DNA from: Laguncularia racemosa
Lineage: Eukaryota; Streptophyta; Magnoliopsida; Myrtales; Combretaceae
Reading direction: 5' to 3'
NCBI GenBank assembly: GCA_037954665.1
Contig: JBBMOL010000046.1
Span: forward strand, 3,518,501 to 3,582,500
Length of the DNA stretch: 64,000 bases
How positions within the stretch are numbered: position 1 is the stretch's first letter; every line of letters starts with the position of its first letter. The notes beneath the pieces were generated by a model. It made no database searches, was not told the DNA's origin, and was given only the letters and a program-made list of their open reading frames with translations. The translations under genes and the position numbers were made by a program. Of this stretch, positions 33,113 to 44,985 are shown one piece after another.

Positions 33113-34492
33113 TCAGCCCTTCCAGATATCCTTCTTGTAGTCTGCAGCTTTGAAATATACTTCCATCCGAGCCTTAACTTGCTCCAAATAGGTTCTTAGC
33201 TCTAGGTCTACCTTGTTTGGCTCAGGTTGGGTGATATTTGGGACCTGGTATGCCCTTTCCCCAGTTTGATAGAGATGGTGGATTACGAAACCCCTGGTGG
33301 CTCGATGCTTGCCTACTTCGCCATCCAGTTCTCTGAGGTCTACATTAGGGCTCTCGATTCGGGCTTCCCATAGGGCTTTGACCTTTGCCAGCTTGGTAAA
33401 CTTCTCGGCTACTAGCAAATTTGGGTCTTGATACTGGAATGTGATTGCTTCTAGTGAAGGCCAATAAACTATGTCTTGAATGGTACCGAATTGGCAAACC
33501 ACCGAGTTTAGATGATAACCTATACATCTGCTGATATCGATTAAAGGTACAGCTTGAAGGTTTCTGCAAGTTAAGATGACTTTGTTGCAGCAACTCCATC
33601 TAGCCGTCCACAGGATGTCGTCGGCACTAAAACCCTTAAGAACTTCCACTCAATTGTGGCTAGTAAGGTCATCGGGCAGCTTTATCTTTTCTATGCATGA
33701 GTCTACAAGGTCCACTTGTTGGGCCAAAGTTTTCCGGACTAGGTTCAAACCGAAACATTTAAGGTGGCTCACAAACCAGATCAGGATAAGGTTGATGTTT
33801 GAGCGGAGGATCCCGTAGCCCTTTTTCTTGACAAAGTTCAAGTGTTCAGCCAATAGAGCCGGGATGTAAGATTTCCCTTCCAAGAATTGGGCCACCAATT
33901 TTACAACTCTATAATGGACATAAAAAGTTCTAGTGGGGAAGAGTATAGTGGTGAATGTTGTTAGGATGAAAGCACTCACCCTCATCTGTTTGTAGCTCTT
34001 GGAGTCCCCACATAATATTTCTTTCTTATCCCCATCATCTTCCTGAGCTATGAACCAGGCTTCTAACTCATCCATCTGTATGCAATATCCGTTACAGTTT
34101 GCTAGGGCTTTGTTGATTGCTGGTTTGTGAATACCCAAAAGTCTGTTGAAGATACTGGCTGGCCCGGCCTTAAGATCTGGCACATACACTTCGCCGGTTA
34201 GTGATAGAGCTTGTTGAAGTTAGGTGTACTCTTCCAGAGTGGGAGTGATCTCATGTGGCCCAATGAAGAAAGTTGTGGGCTCTACTTCCCATAGATGGAG
34301 GGTAGCTCGTATCAAAGGTAAGTTCATTTCCATTTTCATCAGTGAGAGGATGGGCTCTATCTTCTGTTGAATACAGGCCTGCTCTTCTAGGTTGTACAAA
34401 GTAAACCAATGGTCCAGCATTAACTTTGGGTCTAGAGGTTTGTAAACTCGGATCTCTTTACGGAGGAGGCGGTCGACTGTAGAACTAGCCAT
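33113..34492 (-). pseudogene. Tat element ORF1, near complete; DUF7745-like
   Basis: Start ATG at 34,492 (MASSTVDRLLRKEIRVYKPL). About 460 codons in one frame with only two internal stops, after THTLEEYT-type sequence (34,219) and at SHN*VEVL (33,650, W to stop against the other copy). Contains the PTLEEY motif and helical, Trp-rich segments of the plant DUF7745 family. It ends at a TGA after KDIWKG, the same spot as in the plus-strand copy, with a coiled-coil tail in frame beyond it (to about 32,985, two more stops). No enzymatic motif is visible; the family is linked to Tat-type elements and its function is unknown. Confidence 0.8.
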
Positions 34493-34499
34493 CTATTAC

Positions 34500-34984
34500 A
34501 ACAGAAATGTCTAATTACAAAAACTACATTACAATGATAGTATTACAGGGAAATGTATCTGAACTCCACGAACAGAATGAAAGTATTACATCATTAATCG
34601 ACTGTCATCCCATGACTTCATGTATGCAGATAGGTGGGTTCTAACAGGTCTTCAAGCTCTATGGCTTTCTGCATTCTCGAAGAAATGGATCTCAGGCCAT
34701 ATCGAAGCATTGGGTAGGGTAGCCTAATCAATCCTGAATGGTGATCATATCACTTCGCCCGAAACCTACACAATGGCCCCCCATCTTAGGGTCCTAAGAC
34801 GGCCCTGGTTTGACTGTATCTATGCACACAATTACATGCATGCAGACTCAACAGTAAAAGTAAATAACTGAACCCTAAATTTAATTAAATCCCTAAAAGG
34901 TTAGTAATAGTATAACAAGCCAAAAAGACATTTCTTGGAAAAAGTGATTTGAGGAGATTTAGGTGGCTAGCCTACTAGAGAGTA
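34500..34984 (-). other. Leader of the minus-strand Tat element
   Basis: About 480 bp between primer site and ORF1 start with no coding frame or recognised motif. Confidence 0.6.
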
Positions 34985-35006
34985 GTCCTCAGCGAAGTTG
35001 CCATCC
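34985..35006 (-). promoter_or_regulatory. Probable primer-binding site of the Tat element
   Basis: On the minus strand the bases directly after the LTR read GGATGGCAACTTCGCTGAGG. A TGGC-type tRNA complement at this position is expected; the priming tRNA species cannot be named with certainty. Confidence 0.6.
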
Positions 35007-37010
35007 TGTCGAGTTTAATTTTTTATTTTCCATTCCTAATCCGACTTATACTAGACCCTATGCTCATTTAATATAGATCATCAACTTGAATTAGGAATTT
35101 CATTTTATTTTAGAGTCGCCACCCAACTGTGGTCGGGAAAGATCGAATTAGGACTAATTGAGCAGGTTAATCTTAATTTGGACAACTAATCAGCGGGATT
35201 TTCTCTTTTCGTTTTTGTGAAATAGAAAATGGAAAACTAGAGTTTCTAGATTTTAAGGCTAACATATTAAAACCTTAAAGTTACCACCCTATTCTCCTGA
35301 AATCTAAACCTTACTCGAATGTCTTTTGTTATTATTTTTGTTTGTATTTTTGAATAACTTATTCTAAAAAGGATGATTTTTTATTCTTTTTAGAGTTGTC
35401 TCAAATGGGTGCCTATGTACCTGCTATTCAGGATCAAACGGGCCGCAGTTCTCTTTTCATGAAAAACTTTAATGTGTTTGTTAATTTTAATTATGAAATT
35501 ACTTTTGGTTTATGTTTTTATCATTTTAGTATTTTTGTGGAAAAATCTAAGCCTAAGCTTGATTATTTGATTTTCCGAAAAATAATAATTTTAAGGAAAA
35601 AAACCAATTTTGGATTTATTATTAAAAAAACATTTTTCTAAGTGATAAAAATTCATTTCTCTATTTTTAACCTACCTCTAATATTTTTATTAATTTTTTT
35701 TATTAATTTTTGTTAATTAATTAATTAAAAATTTTCTCTTATTTTTATTATTTTATCTACCCTAAACTAAAAATCTAAAATTTATCATTTTTTCTAACAC
35801 ATCTTTATCATTTTTTTATTATTTTATAATTTTTATTTTTATTATTATTTATTAATTTTTATTATTATTTTCTATTATTCATCCTAAACTAAATCATAAA
35901 AAAAGCTAATCTAAATTCGAATATTTTTCTATTATTTTTTTGAATTATAAATAACAGATAAATAAATAAATTCGATAAATAAAAAACTAAATAATAAAAA
36001 AAACAAAAAAATATAAAAAATTCGACTTACTTGGATTTGGGTTGATGCGCGAGTTAGGTCGGATCGGGTCGAACGATTACGGCGGCTGGGGGTGCTTGTT
36101 GACGGCGTTCCAACAGCCTTTCGAGGAGGTTGAGGAGTTGTTTCCTAGGTTTTCGAGGGTGGGGAGCTCAACCGTGGTGGTGGATTTCTCCAAAAACACC
36201 TCCTAGTGGCAGTTCGGAGCTTGGTCGGAAGTCGCGGCTTAGGGAACTCCGGCGAGGCTTCGATTTTCTCTCTTTTTCTCACTTTTGATCCGTACCTTGG
36301 CTTCCTGCTTTCGTCCTTTATTTATAGCCGCAAGAAATCGAGCCGGATAAGCTCAGATTTCCTCTGATTGAGGCAAATCGAATTTTGGTTGAAAAATACA
36401 TTTCCACTTTGTGTAAATCTATCGATTTGTTGCGATTTGATTCCAATTGGAGGATGTTTATCTTATTTTAGTGGATTTGTGCAAAAAACAATTGAATCAA
36501 AACAACCAAAATTCAATTTTTCCCCCGCTGGCGATGATCTCAAACAAAGGAGGAAGAAGGTCACGCGCTGGGCGCGGGCGTTTGTGTTAGCCAATCAGGA
36601 GCTGACATGTGTCTTAGGTAAAAATAAAAATGGGGCAAAACGCGAAAATGCCCCGTCTGAGTTTCAAACCCAAGACCGAGCCCTCCCCCTGCACGTATGA
36701 GGCCGTGGTTCGGACCCGCTGGGCTAGCCCACTTCTAAGTTTTTTTTTTCTTTTCGCAATTTGCATATATGCAATGCGATTTTTATTATTTTTGTATTAT
36801 TTTGAAATTCCAAAAATTTGTAAAAATTATTTAACCCCTTTTATTATTGTTTCTACAATTATTTTCCAAAATTGATGTATTTTTCCTATTTATTTTATTT
36901 TTTTGAATATTTTCCCTATTTTTGCTAAATTAGAAGGAAAATTGTAAAAAATGGAAAAATTTGAAAATTGATTATTATTGATCATTAGGGGCAAAAATGG
37001 GGTGTTTACA
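35007..37010 (-). repeat. 5' LTR of the minus-strand Tat element (2,004 bp)
   Basis: Reads TGTAAACACCCCATTTTTGC... to ...CTCGACA on the minus strand; borders agree with the plus-strand LTR and with the CCAGT duplication. TATA box at about 36,317-36,327, tRNA-like module at 36,659-36,730, GC-rich leader around 36,050-36,290 and AT-rich downstream half (35,300-36,020). Confidence 0.95.
36659..36730 (-). other. tRNA-like A-box/B-box module inside the LTR
   Basis: Minus strand: GGCTAGCCCAGCGGGTCC (A-box-like, near 36,712-36,729) and TGGGTTTGAAACTC (B-box-like, 36,659-36,672), about 40 bases apart. The sequence between differs strongly from the plus-strand copy while the two boxes are kept. Confidence 0.5.
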
Positions 37011-37015
37011 CCAGT

Positions 37016-37484
37016 TAGTAGGAGAGAGATTCATCTTAGAAAATATTTGCAATTCGCTCGTTCCCTTTTAGCGTTCAATCAACTCATCAATCAATGGTCC
37101 TTTGATTCCTTAGGGCTTACCAATTAGATGGTAGGCTTTTTACCGGTCGTTAGTAAGGCTAAAACCTTCAACATTTAGTTTTTTGCCTTGAGTCGATTGG
37201 AGGGAGCTACCGATTGAAGGTTAGCCTTCTTGCACCTACATAAAACACTTCAATTCAACATTTTTCACATAAATCTGTAATATTTTTCATAATTTTAGCA
37301 AGTTTAGCACAATTGATCCATTTTAGGCACAATGATCATGTTTCTCCCAAAATTAATCAAGATTGCTCAAATTTTGTGCACAAGTGGAACTTTTAAATTG
37401 GGTACAATTGTGAAATTTTATGCGTTATCAAGTATGTGATTATGGATTGATTTTCATAATTTGAATCAAGTCATTATCAAGAAT
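37016..37484 (-). mobile_element. Right part of the insert inside the Tekay RT
   Basis: Non-coding; continues 27,931-29,107 when the Tat element is removed. Contains CGATTG/ACCGGTCG words (37,150-37,215) typical of LTR U3 regions. Ends near 37,484, where the Tekay RT resumes with KNRCLLLRIDD. Confidence 0.45.
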
Positions 37485-40400
37485 AGGTGCTTGCTACTAC
37501 GTATTGATGATCTATTTGAACAATTGAGAGGAGCACTAGTATTCTTGAAGATCAATATGAGATTAGGGTACCATCAGACGAAGATCAAGCCATAAGATAT
37601 TTAGAAGTTAGCATTTAGGACCTAATATGACCACTAGGAGTTTCTAGTGATGCCATTTGGACTTACAAATACACTCATAGCCTTTATGGATCTTATGAGT
37701 CGGGTATTTTAAGACTTTCTTGATAGTTTTTTCATTATTTTCATGAATGATATATTGTTGTATTACAAGAGTCATGAGAAGCATGAGCAACATTTATGGT
37801 TGGTGCTTTAAAGGTTACATGAAAAGTGGTTGTATGTTTAATTTAAGAAATGTGAGTTTTGGCTAAAGAAAGTGGAATTACTTAGACATGTTATATCAAA
37901 AGAGGGCGTTTTTGTAAGCTTAAAGAAGATCAAGGTAGTCATAGAATGGCAAAGATTGAAGGATGTAGCAAAGGTGCATAGCTTTTTGGGTGTAGTTGGT
38001 TACTATAGAAGATTTGTTAAAGGGTTTTCAAAGATAGCATCTCCTTTGATACATTTAATTTAGAAGAATGTAAGATTTTTATAGGATGAAAGGTATGGGA
38101 AGAGTTTTTAAGATTTGAATACTAAACTTGTCTTAGCACCTCTACTTGTACTTTTAATTAGCTATAAAGAGTTTGTGGTGTATAGTGGTGCTTTTATCCA
38201 ATGTTTGGGATGTGTGTTGATACAAGATAGACAAGTGATCCCTTATACCTCACATTAGCTAAAGCCTTATTAGAGGCTCTATCCGGTACCTAATCTTGAG
38301 TCGGTGGTTGCCCTCTTAGCTTTGAAATTGTAGAGACATTATCTTTATGTAGAAAAGTGCAAGATCTATATAGTCCACAAGATTATGTTATGGAGATCTT
38401 ATATTATTTTGGGAAGGCTAAAGTCTTTGCAAATGCTTTGAGTAATAAACAAGTGAATGTAGTGACATTGAATACAAGACAATGGCATATCTTAGAAGGT
38501 TTAAGGAGATTAGATGTGGAGGTGATGATTGATAAGGATGATGTTCAAGGTTATCAAAATTGCGATTTTACCTAAAATCGCTAAGGGTCCGTATAATCGA
38601 ATGTAGAAACATAAGTTTCTATATCTATGTAAAATAACTTCCAAATATTATAAATTTACTTATAATAGTCATTAAAATATAATGAATAATAGAAATAAGG
38701 AAATTTAGAATTTATTTTAGCCATAAATTGCAAATTTGCAATAAAAGTCATAATATAGATAATCAAGCATAAGTTGTATAATATAGATATTTTATCTCTA
38801 AAATGATAAATCATGTATAAAGTAAGTTTCACCTAGTTATATATATAAAAGCTAAAAGATAATAGATAAAATTTAAAAATCAATTGTGACTTTAAGAAAT
38901 TACTAATAAATAAAAGTTAAAATAAAGATATACTATTAGAAAGGAGTAATATTAAAAAATGACAAATAATTACTAACAAAAATTAAATAATAAAGAAGAT
39001 ACTATAACAAAAAAAACTTTCAAAATTATATATTACTAGGTAAATTTTTTCACTATTCGTGATTATTAATTCAAAATATATTTACTTAACAATATCTCAT
39101 ATTTACTTAGCTATGAGATATTGAAAAAATAGAAATATAAATACATTTATACCTTTCCTATAAAATTAAAAATCTAATTTTTTTTTATAAAGTTAAAGTT
39201 ATCTATCCTTTATTTTATTTACTATTACAAAAATATTAATTAAAATAAAGAAAGTTACAACAATCAAACATGAGTGCTTTAACACAAACATGATCACAAA
39301 TAGGAACAAGAAGACTAACAATAGACGAACACAAACACAAAGACTTCAATGCAATGCAATACACTAACAAGAGAGGAGTGATGACTGACGAACATGTTGA
39401 GGTATGGCTTATACTTCCCTATGACAGGAAAGCATATGGTCCCACTCTACGTTGAGTGACCGGGGGTCCCAAGGGAGCAGCGCCCCCTGGACACCATAGG
39501 GCTTTTAGCAATTAAGCGCATATTTGTTCATTAAAAGTTTGGGCTTGGGCTATGAATAACTATTATTACATATTTATTCATCCAGATTTGGATGGCTGAA
39601 ATTTTACTTAGTTAAGCAATATTGTGGAATCGGTGGAAACGTTCAAACTCGCAATTTTGATGATTTTACTATTCAAAATCACGATTTTATTACGATTTTA
39701 CTTCTCCCCAATTTTGTATGCGAGTTAACTAGAAATATGTATCCAAACTCATAAAATCATTGAATCGTATGAGTTAACTCGCGAGTTTGACAACCTTGAT
39801 GATGTTATTCTAGCTTGTCTCTGGTTATAGCCATCTTTGTTTGATAAAATCAAGAAAGCATGGAAAGAAAAGCTTAAGGTGTGGAAGAGGATTGAACAGA
39901 TGATTGCAATAGGTTAAAAGCTAAAGGTATATATTGATTTAGATGGTGGGATCAACTTTGGTACACAATTGTGCGTATTTGACAAACCAACATTGAGGAA
40001 GAAAATCTTGAGAGAAGCTCATTCCTCTAGCTATGAAATTCATCTTGGAAGAATAAAGATGTACAAATGTATGAAGAAGCATTATTGGTGGAGCAATATG
40101 AAGAGAAATATAGTAGAGCATGTTTCTTGATGTTTGATATGTCAATAGATTAGGATAAAGCATAAGACGTAGTAAGAAAACTTCAACTTTACCCATTAAC
40201 ATATTACTATGAACTTCAATATCACTTTACCTAAGACTAGTTGGTCATGAGTCGATATGGGTAATTATTGATGGGGTGACTAAGTTCACTCACTTCATTC
40301 CTTGGTAAGTTGATTATACCTTAGAGCATATGACACAACTATATATACAAAAGATTGTTTGATTGCATGGTGTTCTAGTATTGATTGTTTTAGGTCAAGA

Positions 40401-41287
40401 CCCACAAATTGTTAGTAGATTTTAAGGGAGCTTACATCGAGCTTTGAGAACCAAGTTACAATTTAGTACAATGTTTCATCCTTAAACTATGGTGAGTTAG
40501 AAAGAGTAATCTAAAAATTTGGAGGACTTCTTGAAAACATGTATTTTAGATTTTAGAAGGAGTTGGGATAATCATTTACCTATGGTAGAGTTAGCATATA
40601 ATAATAATTATCAAGCTATTATACAAATGGTTCCCTATGAAGCATTGTATAGTTGAAAGTTTAGATTTGTTATTCAATGGGATGAGATTGGAAGAACCTT
40701 ATTAGGTCTTGAATTGGTGTAACAAGCTATAGATAAAGTTCAAGAAATTAAATAGAGAATGCTAGTAGTTTAGAGTTGATTCAAGGTTACATGGATAAAG
40801 AAAAAGACCTTTAGAGTTTGAAGTGGGTGGTCACGTGTTCTTCAAAGAGTCTCCAATGAAAGGAGTAGTATGTTTTGGAATCAAAGAAATACTTAATCCA
40901 CGATAATGATGGTCCATTTAAGTTTTTAAAGATTATTGGACCAATGGCTTGTAGGTTGGCATTACCTCCTAGTTTAATTAGTATACATAGTGTGTTTCAG
41001 GTATTTTTATTAAGGAAGTACATCCTGGATCTAGACATTATAGTGGATTTGTCTTAGCTAGATGTGTAGAACAATCTAACCTTCATAGATTATCCTATGA
41101 AGATGTTGACCTCATTGATCAAGTTTTGAGAAAGTAAGTCATCAAATATGTGAAAGTTCAATGAAGTGGTCTAACATATAGAGGAGCCACTTAAGAGTTA
41201 GAAGACAACATGAGAAGTAGATAATTAGAACTCTTTGAAACTTCAAGTAAATTTCAAGGATATAATTTATTTAAAATGGGGCAAAAA
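37485..41287 (+). pseudogene. Tekay/Del-like gypsy RT, RNase H and integrase, 3' fragment
   Basis: RT resumes with LLLRIDDLFEQLRGALVFLKI, MPFGLTN and a mutated catalytic box (IFMNDILLYYKS for FIDDILVYSKS), then the connection (SKEGVFVSLKKIKVVIEWQR, FLGVVGYYRRFVKGFSKIA; open frame 37,872-38,063) and RNase H (to 38,545). After the MULE insert the integrase follows: zinc module REAHSSSYEIHLGRIKMY ... CLICQ (about 40,010-40,145), a decayed core, and a C-terminal segment KYLIHDNDGPFKFLKIIGPM with ALPPSLISIHSVFQV (40,875-41,030). The tail ANF-like stretch and AAAATGGGGCA at about 41,275 close the coding part. Dozens of stops; very old. Confidence 0.85.
38546..39797. mobile_element. Non-autonomous Mutator-like element (MULE), 1.25 kb
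   Basis: Left end CAAGGTTATCAAAATTGCGA and right end, read in reverse, AAGGTTGTCAAACTCGCGAG form imperfect inverted repeats over at least 20-30 bp. It is flanked by a perfect 9-bp direct duplication, GATGATGTT at 38,537-38,545 and 39,798-39,806; nine bases is the Mutator signature. It interrupts the Tekay pol between RNase H and integrase. No transposase frame inside, AT-rich, and a segment at 39,405-39,570 is shared with the 15.9-kb repeat. Confidence 0.85.
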
Positions 41288-41915
41288 ATGAAATATCCTA
41301 AAAATAAATAAAGAATTAAGTAAATAATATTCAATGAAAAGAAAATATTTTAAATTTTTTATAAAGGTCAATTACTAAAGTAGCCATAACCATAATTTGA
41401 GATGTAAGGATAATTTAGTAAATTGACATCGTAAGATATTTCTTATGATGGACAATCTAATTTACTTAAATGACCTCAAGGTCATTTAGGATAAGTATGG
41501 TCACTATAATAATTAACCATTTTTCATATTTTTTTGGTGGGGAATTGCACTATAAAAGGATTCCAATTCTAATGTTGGATCATTATAGCATAAAATTTCT
41601 TTCTTCTCTCCAACACTCCCTCTTTGTTTTTCTCTCACTCTCCCCAAGACCCAAATTAAGATTATCAATATAATTTGATGAGTTTAGCTTTGATCAAGTT
41701 AATTTAAGTGTAGCTCATAACTAGATAAGTAGATCTCTAATATTTGATAATTAATCTTCAAGGAATTTGAATCAAGAGAAGAAGTTCAAGTGACATAGCA
41801 TAAAAGAACAATACATGAATGATGATTTTTATTTAATAATTGTTTTTTATCACAATTATTTGTTTATTTTGTACTTTGTTGAAAAAGGAATTAAAAAAAA
41901 ACTTGTATTTTTTTT
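41288..41915 (+). repeat. 3' LTR (at least 5' part) of the Tekay-like element
   Basis: Starts about TGAAATATCCTAAAAATAAA after the purine tract. A TATA box, CTATAAAAGG at about 41,551, is followed by a pyrimidine-rich leader (TTTCTTTCTTCTCTCCAACA) as in Del/Tekay LTRs. The 3' end is unclear because Tat-like LTR sequence begins around 41,915. Confidence 0.6.
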
Positions 41916-42260
41916 TTTAGGTTGCCATGTAGGTGTATAGTACCCACTAGTCGGGATCGCAACAACATATTTCTTATTATTTTATAAAAACTTTAGTATG
42001 TTTAGTAATTTTATTTATGAAAATGGAGTAGGTTAAGGTTTACGTTTCATTATCATTTATTTTTATGAAAAAATTCTAAAAAACCCTAATTTTTATTTTC
42101 TAAATTAAAATAAAACATAATTTATCTAATTTTTGAAAAACCACTAATTAAGATTTTTTATTTTATGAAGTCTTTTCTAAGTGATAAAAACATTTTATTT
42201 TGTAAAAATGAAATGGGTAAAAATAATACTAATTTATCAATAACTTAAAAAATGAAAAAA
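41915..42260 (-). repeat. Diverged fragment of a Tat-family LTR
   Basis: Collinear but diverged match to 35,390-35,670 and 29,510-29,790: shared anchors include AAAACTTTA(A/G)T, TTTACGTTT...ATCATTT, and TTTTCTAAGTGATAAAAA. Same orientation as the minus-strand element. It is an older, third copy of the family or of a close relative. Confidence 0.65.
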
Positions 42261-44985
42261 AAAAAGGGGTAACCTAATCGGTCATGTGAGGTAGTTATAC
42301 GACATCTCTTAGAGTCTACACAATGATTGCTAATCTAAAAAAAAAAAAAAGAATTTATTGTGATTTAAAAGAAAACATGAGATTTAAGAATACATGCTTT
42401 TTTATGATAAATGTGACTTTTGTAGATAAATGCAATAAACATGGTGTGAATAATCAACTAGATATATCAAATAGATTGGTATGTCAATTGATCCTATTGA
42501 GGCTGCAAACATGATTACTTATCAAGAGATGTCAATGAATTTGTGACGCTCATTAAATTAATTAATCAATTATCATACCGATACAAAAAATACTAATTGA
42601 ATATTCATGTAAGATATGGCACCTACGCTAAGCATGTATATTACTCTAAACATGTAATTATATCAATCATGAAAAATTACAATAATAAAAACTATGAGAC
42701 TAAGGATGTGAAACATGAAATAAATAGTTAGTAAAATGAATTTTTAAATTTTTAAAGCTTTTTCAATCTTTCTTTCTTTCTTTCTCTCTCTCTCTCTCTC
42801 TTTTTAATTTTTTTTTTAACAACATGTGAATGAAAAATAACTAACAAGTTGTAATATAATAGTATTAACACATCCTTGCAAAAATATGAATTATTAGTAA
42901 AAAGGGTATATTAATATTAGTAAAATAACTTCTAACCTGTAATTTGAGTCAGAATCCTATTTGATCATAGCCAAACACTCATATTTGAATAAATATGAAC
43001 AAACATTAAACGGGAAAGAATAAGACAAACCGAATAGGCCCTAAATATAATAAAAAAATTGAAGCCCATCTACTGAATATTATACTAATTGGGTTACACA
43101 ATGAGAGGCATGGGTTAATTTTGAGTTGGTTTTGGGTTGTAGGTTCTAGTCATGCACTTCTGACATGTGCAAATGATGGAGAAGGTTAGCAACAGTTGGT
43201 AGAGGTTCTAGGTGTTTAGGTGGTGATTGAAGTGTCTAAGGGTGTCGGCTCTTAATTTTCAAGGATGGGGAACATTTGTGGTGGCTGTTTGTATCCATAA
43301 CATGTGGAAAGTGGTGTTTCAAAATTCCTAGAAGGCCCTAAATTACTAACTACAATTTGATGAATTGGAGGTAGATTGAGACTAAAGGAAGGGTTTTTAT
43401 GAATCTACATGTTGTTAGAAACCTATTAACATTAATTTTTCACTTCAACATTGAGTTTAGTGATAGAAAACCTAGAGAAAAGGTGGGAGTGTGGCCATAG
43501 GTGTAGCCTCAAGGGAGAAGCTACTTTGTTTAGACTAATGGGAGCCTATTGATTGATTCCAAGAATGTGGACAAACTCCTTGCAATCTATTCCATTTATA
43601 GGCACCCATGGATGATGTTGATAAGCTCTAAATTGATTTGAATTGAATTAGCTCTCAAGATACACAAAGCCTTAATTCTATTTACTCTAGATTTGATATG
43701 TTTTAATCATTTTTAATACAAATCTTTAACAAATATATAATGAATTTATGTCTATATGTTAAGATTTGTTTGATTTACCTTCATCTCCTTTATCCTTCTC
43801 TCTCTTCTCTCCTTCCTCTATATTCACTCATTGTTGGACCTACATGTGATTGACTTTGTGCAATAACTTTAGTGCTTATGAGAGAATTTAAACTCGTAAC
43901 TTGTATGACAAACCTATGCATGACCGAACCTCTAGCTACTAAACGGTGGCTCATTTCTCAATCTATACCACACTTAAGTTACATTTGGAATTAATGATTT
44001 GGGCCAAATTTGCACCACCAATTAAAAAAGGCCCAATTTGTAGTGTTAATTTTGCTTTTTGTCCTATAAAAGTGATTTTTGACCCTTAAAGCATTTTTTT
44101 TTCAATTTTGACCACTTTTATTCTTTTTTTTTCATTTTTTATTATTAATTTTTTAAATATTTTTTCTCCTTTCTTTTTCTTTTTTTTTTTAAAAAGGGAT
44201 TAGAGGCAAAAATGAAATATCTACAAGCTGTAATATCTCACTTAAGGATTCAACGGAGGAGATGGTGTTAAAATAAATTTAAAAAAAAAAAGCAAAGAAA
44301 GAAGAAAATCAGAATATGTAAGGGCTATATTCTTTTTCAATTTTACTAAAAGAGATGTGATTTAGTAGGATTCTTAACTTAATGTTGTAAAGGGATGGAG
44401 AAAAAGAATCTTCAATAACCAAGTTGGTGAAACTACCATATGTAACCGATCATAGTAAGATGCTCTCAAGAGAGGGAAAGATTTGGGGAAAATGAAGAAT
44501 ATATGGGAAGAAAGTAAATTCTAAAGTTAGCTTAAAAGTAAGCAATTAAGTAGAAAAGCTTAGGGAACTCTCATACAAGTTAAAAATTTATGTGATGCTG
44601 TTGCTCGAGATCAAGTTGAGAAATCAAGACCACAAAATCACATTAAATCATTGAAGTGGAGTTAAAACATGGAAATTAATTAAGTGAATTGGATTATTTG
44701 CATAAACTAAATGGTGAAAGTGAATTAGCTTGTGTAAAATCACTTGGCTCTTGAAGAGGACTTATTTAATATATATTTGACATGAGGAGCATTGTAACTT
44801 CGACAAGATTGAGACAACACACACAACTGAATGGTGTTGTGAGTTCACATATTATAAAAAAATGAAATTATCTTATAGCACTCATGCTAGACTCACATAT
44901 CATAACTCGCCAACATATAAAGTTTTTGGTTATGTAAATGCACTTAGCAGTGGTGTAATTGCTCTATTGTGTACATGCATAAGGT
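42260..44985. other. Intergenic, nothing recognised
   Basis: No gene or element identified in 2.7 kb. Contains a (TTTC)n(TC)n microsatellite at 42,770-42,812 and several A/T runs. Confidence 0.5.
42770..42812. repeat. Microsatellite (TTTC)n(TC)n
   Basis: Three to four TTTC units followed by about eleven TC units; a simple sequence tract. Confidence 0.9.

Larger units (their letters stand above)
29108..37010 (-). mobile_element. Ty3/gypsy Tat-lineage element with pol deleted
   Basis: Same family as the element at 1-11,337. Minus-strand order: full 5' LTR (37,010-35,007), primer site, ORF1, gag, protease, then an abrupt join (about 30,178-30,187) to the middle of the 3' LTR, of which only the promoter-distal half remains (30,178-29,108). 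Flanked by the 5-bp duplication CCAGT. Measured against the plus-strand copy, roughly 6.6 kb is missing (RT, both RNase H, integrase, tandem repeats, U3). Confidence 0.95.

Noticed and set aside
36368..36875. ORFs of 81-110 codons inside the minus-strand Tat LTR
   Set aside because: Shadow frames of LTR promoter sequence; not shared with the other copy.
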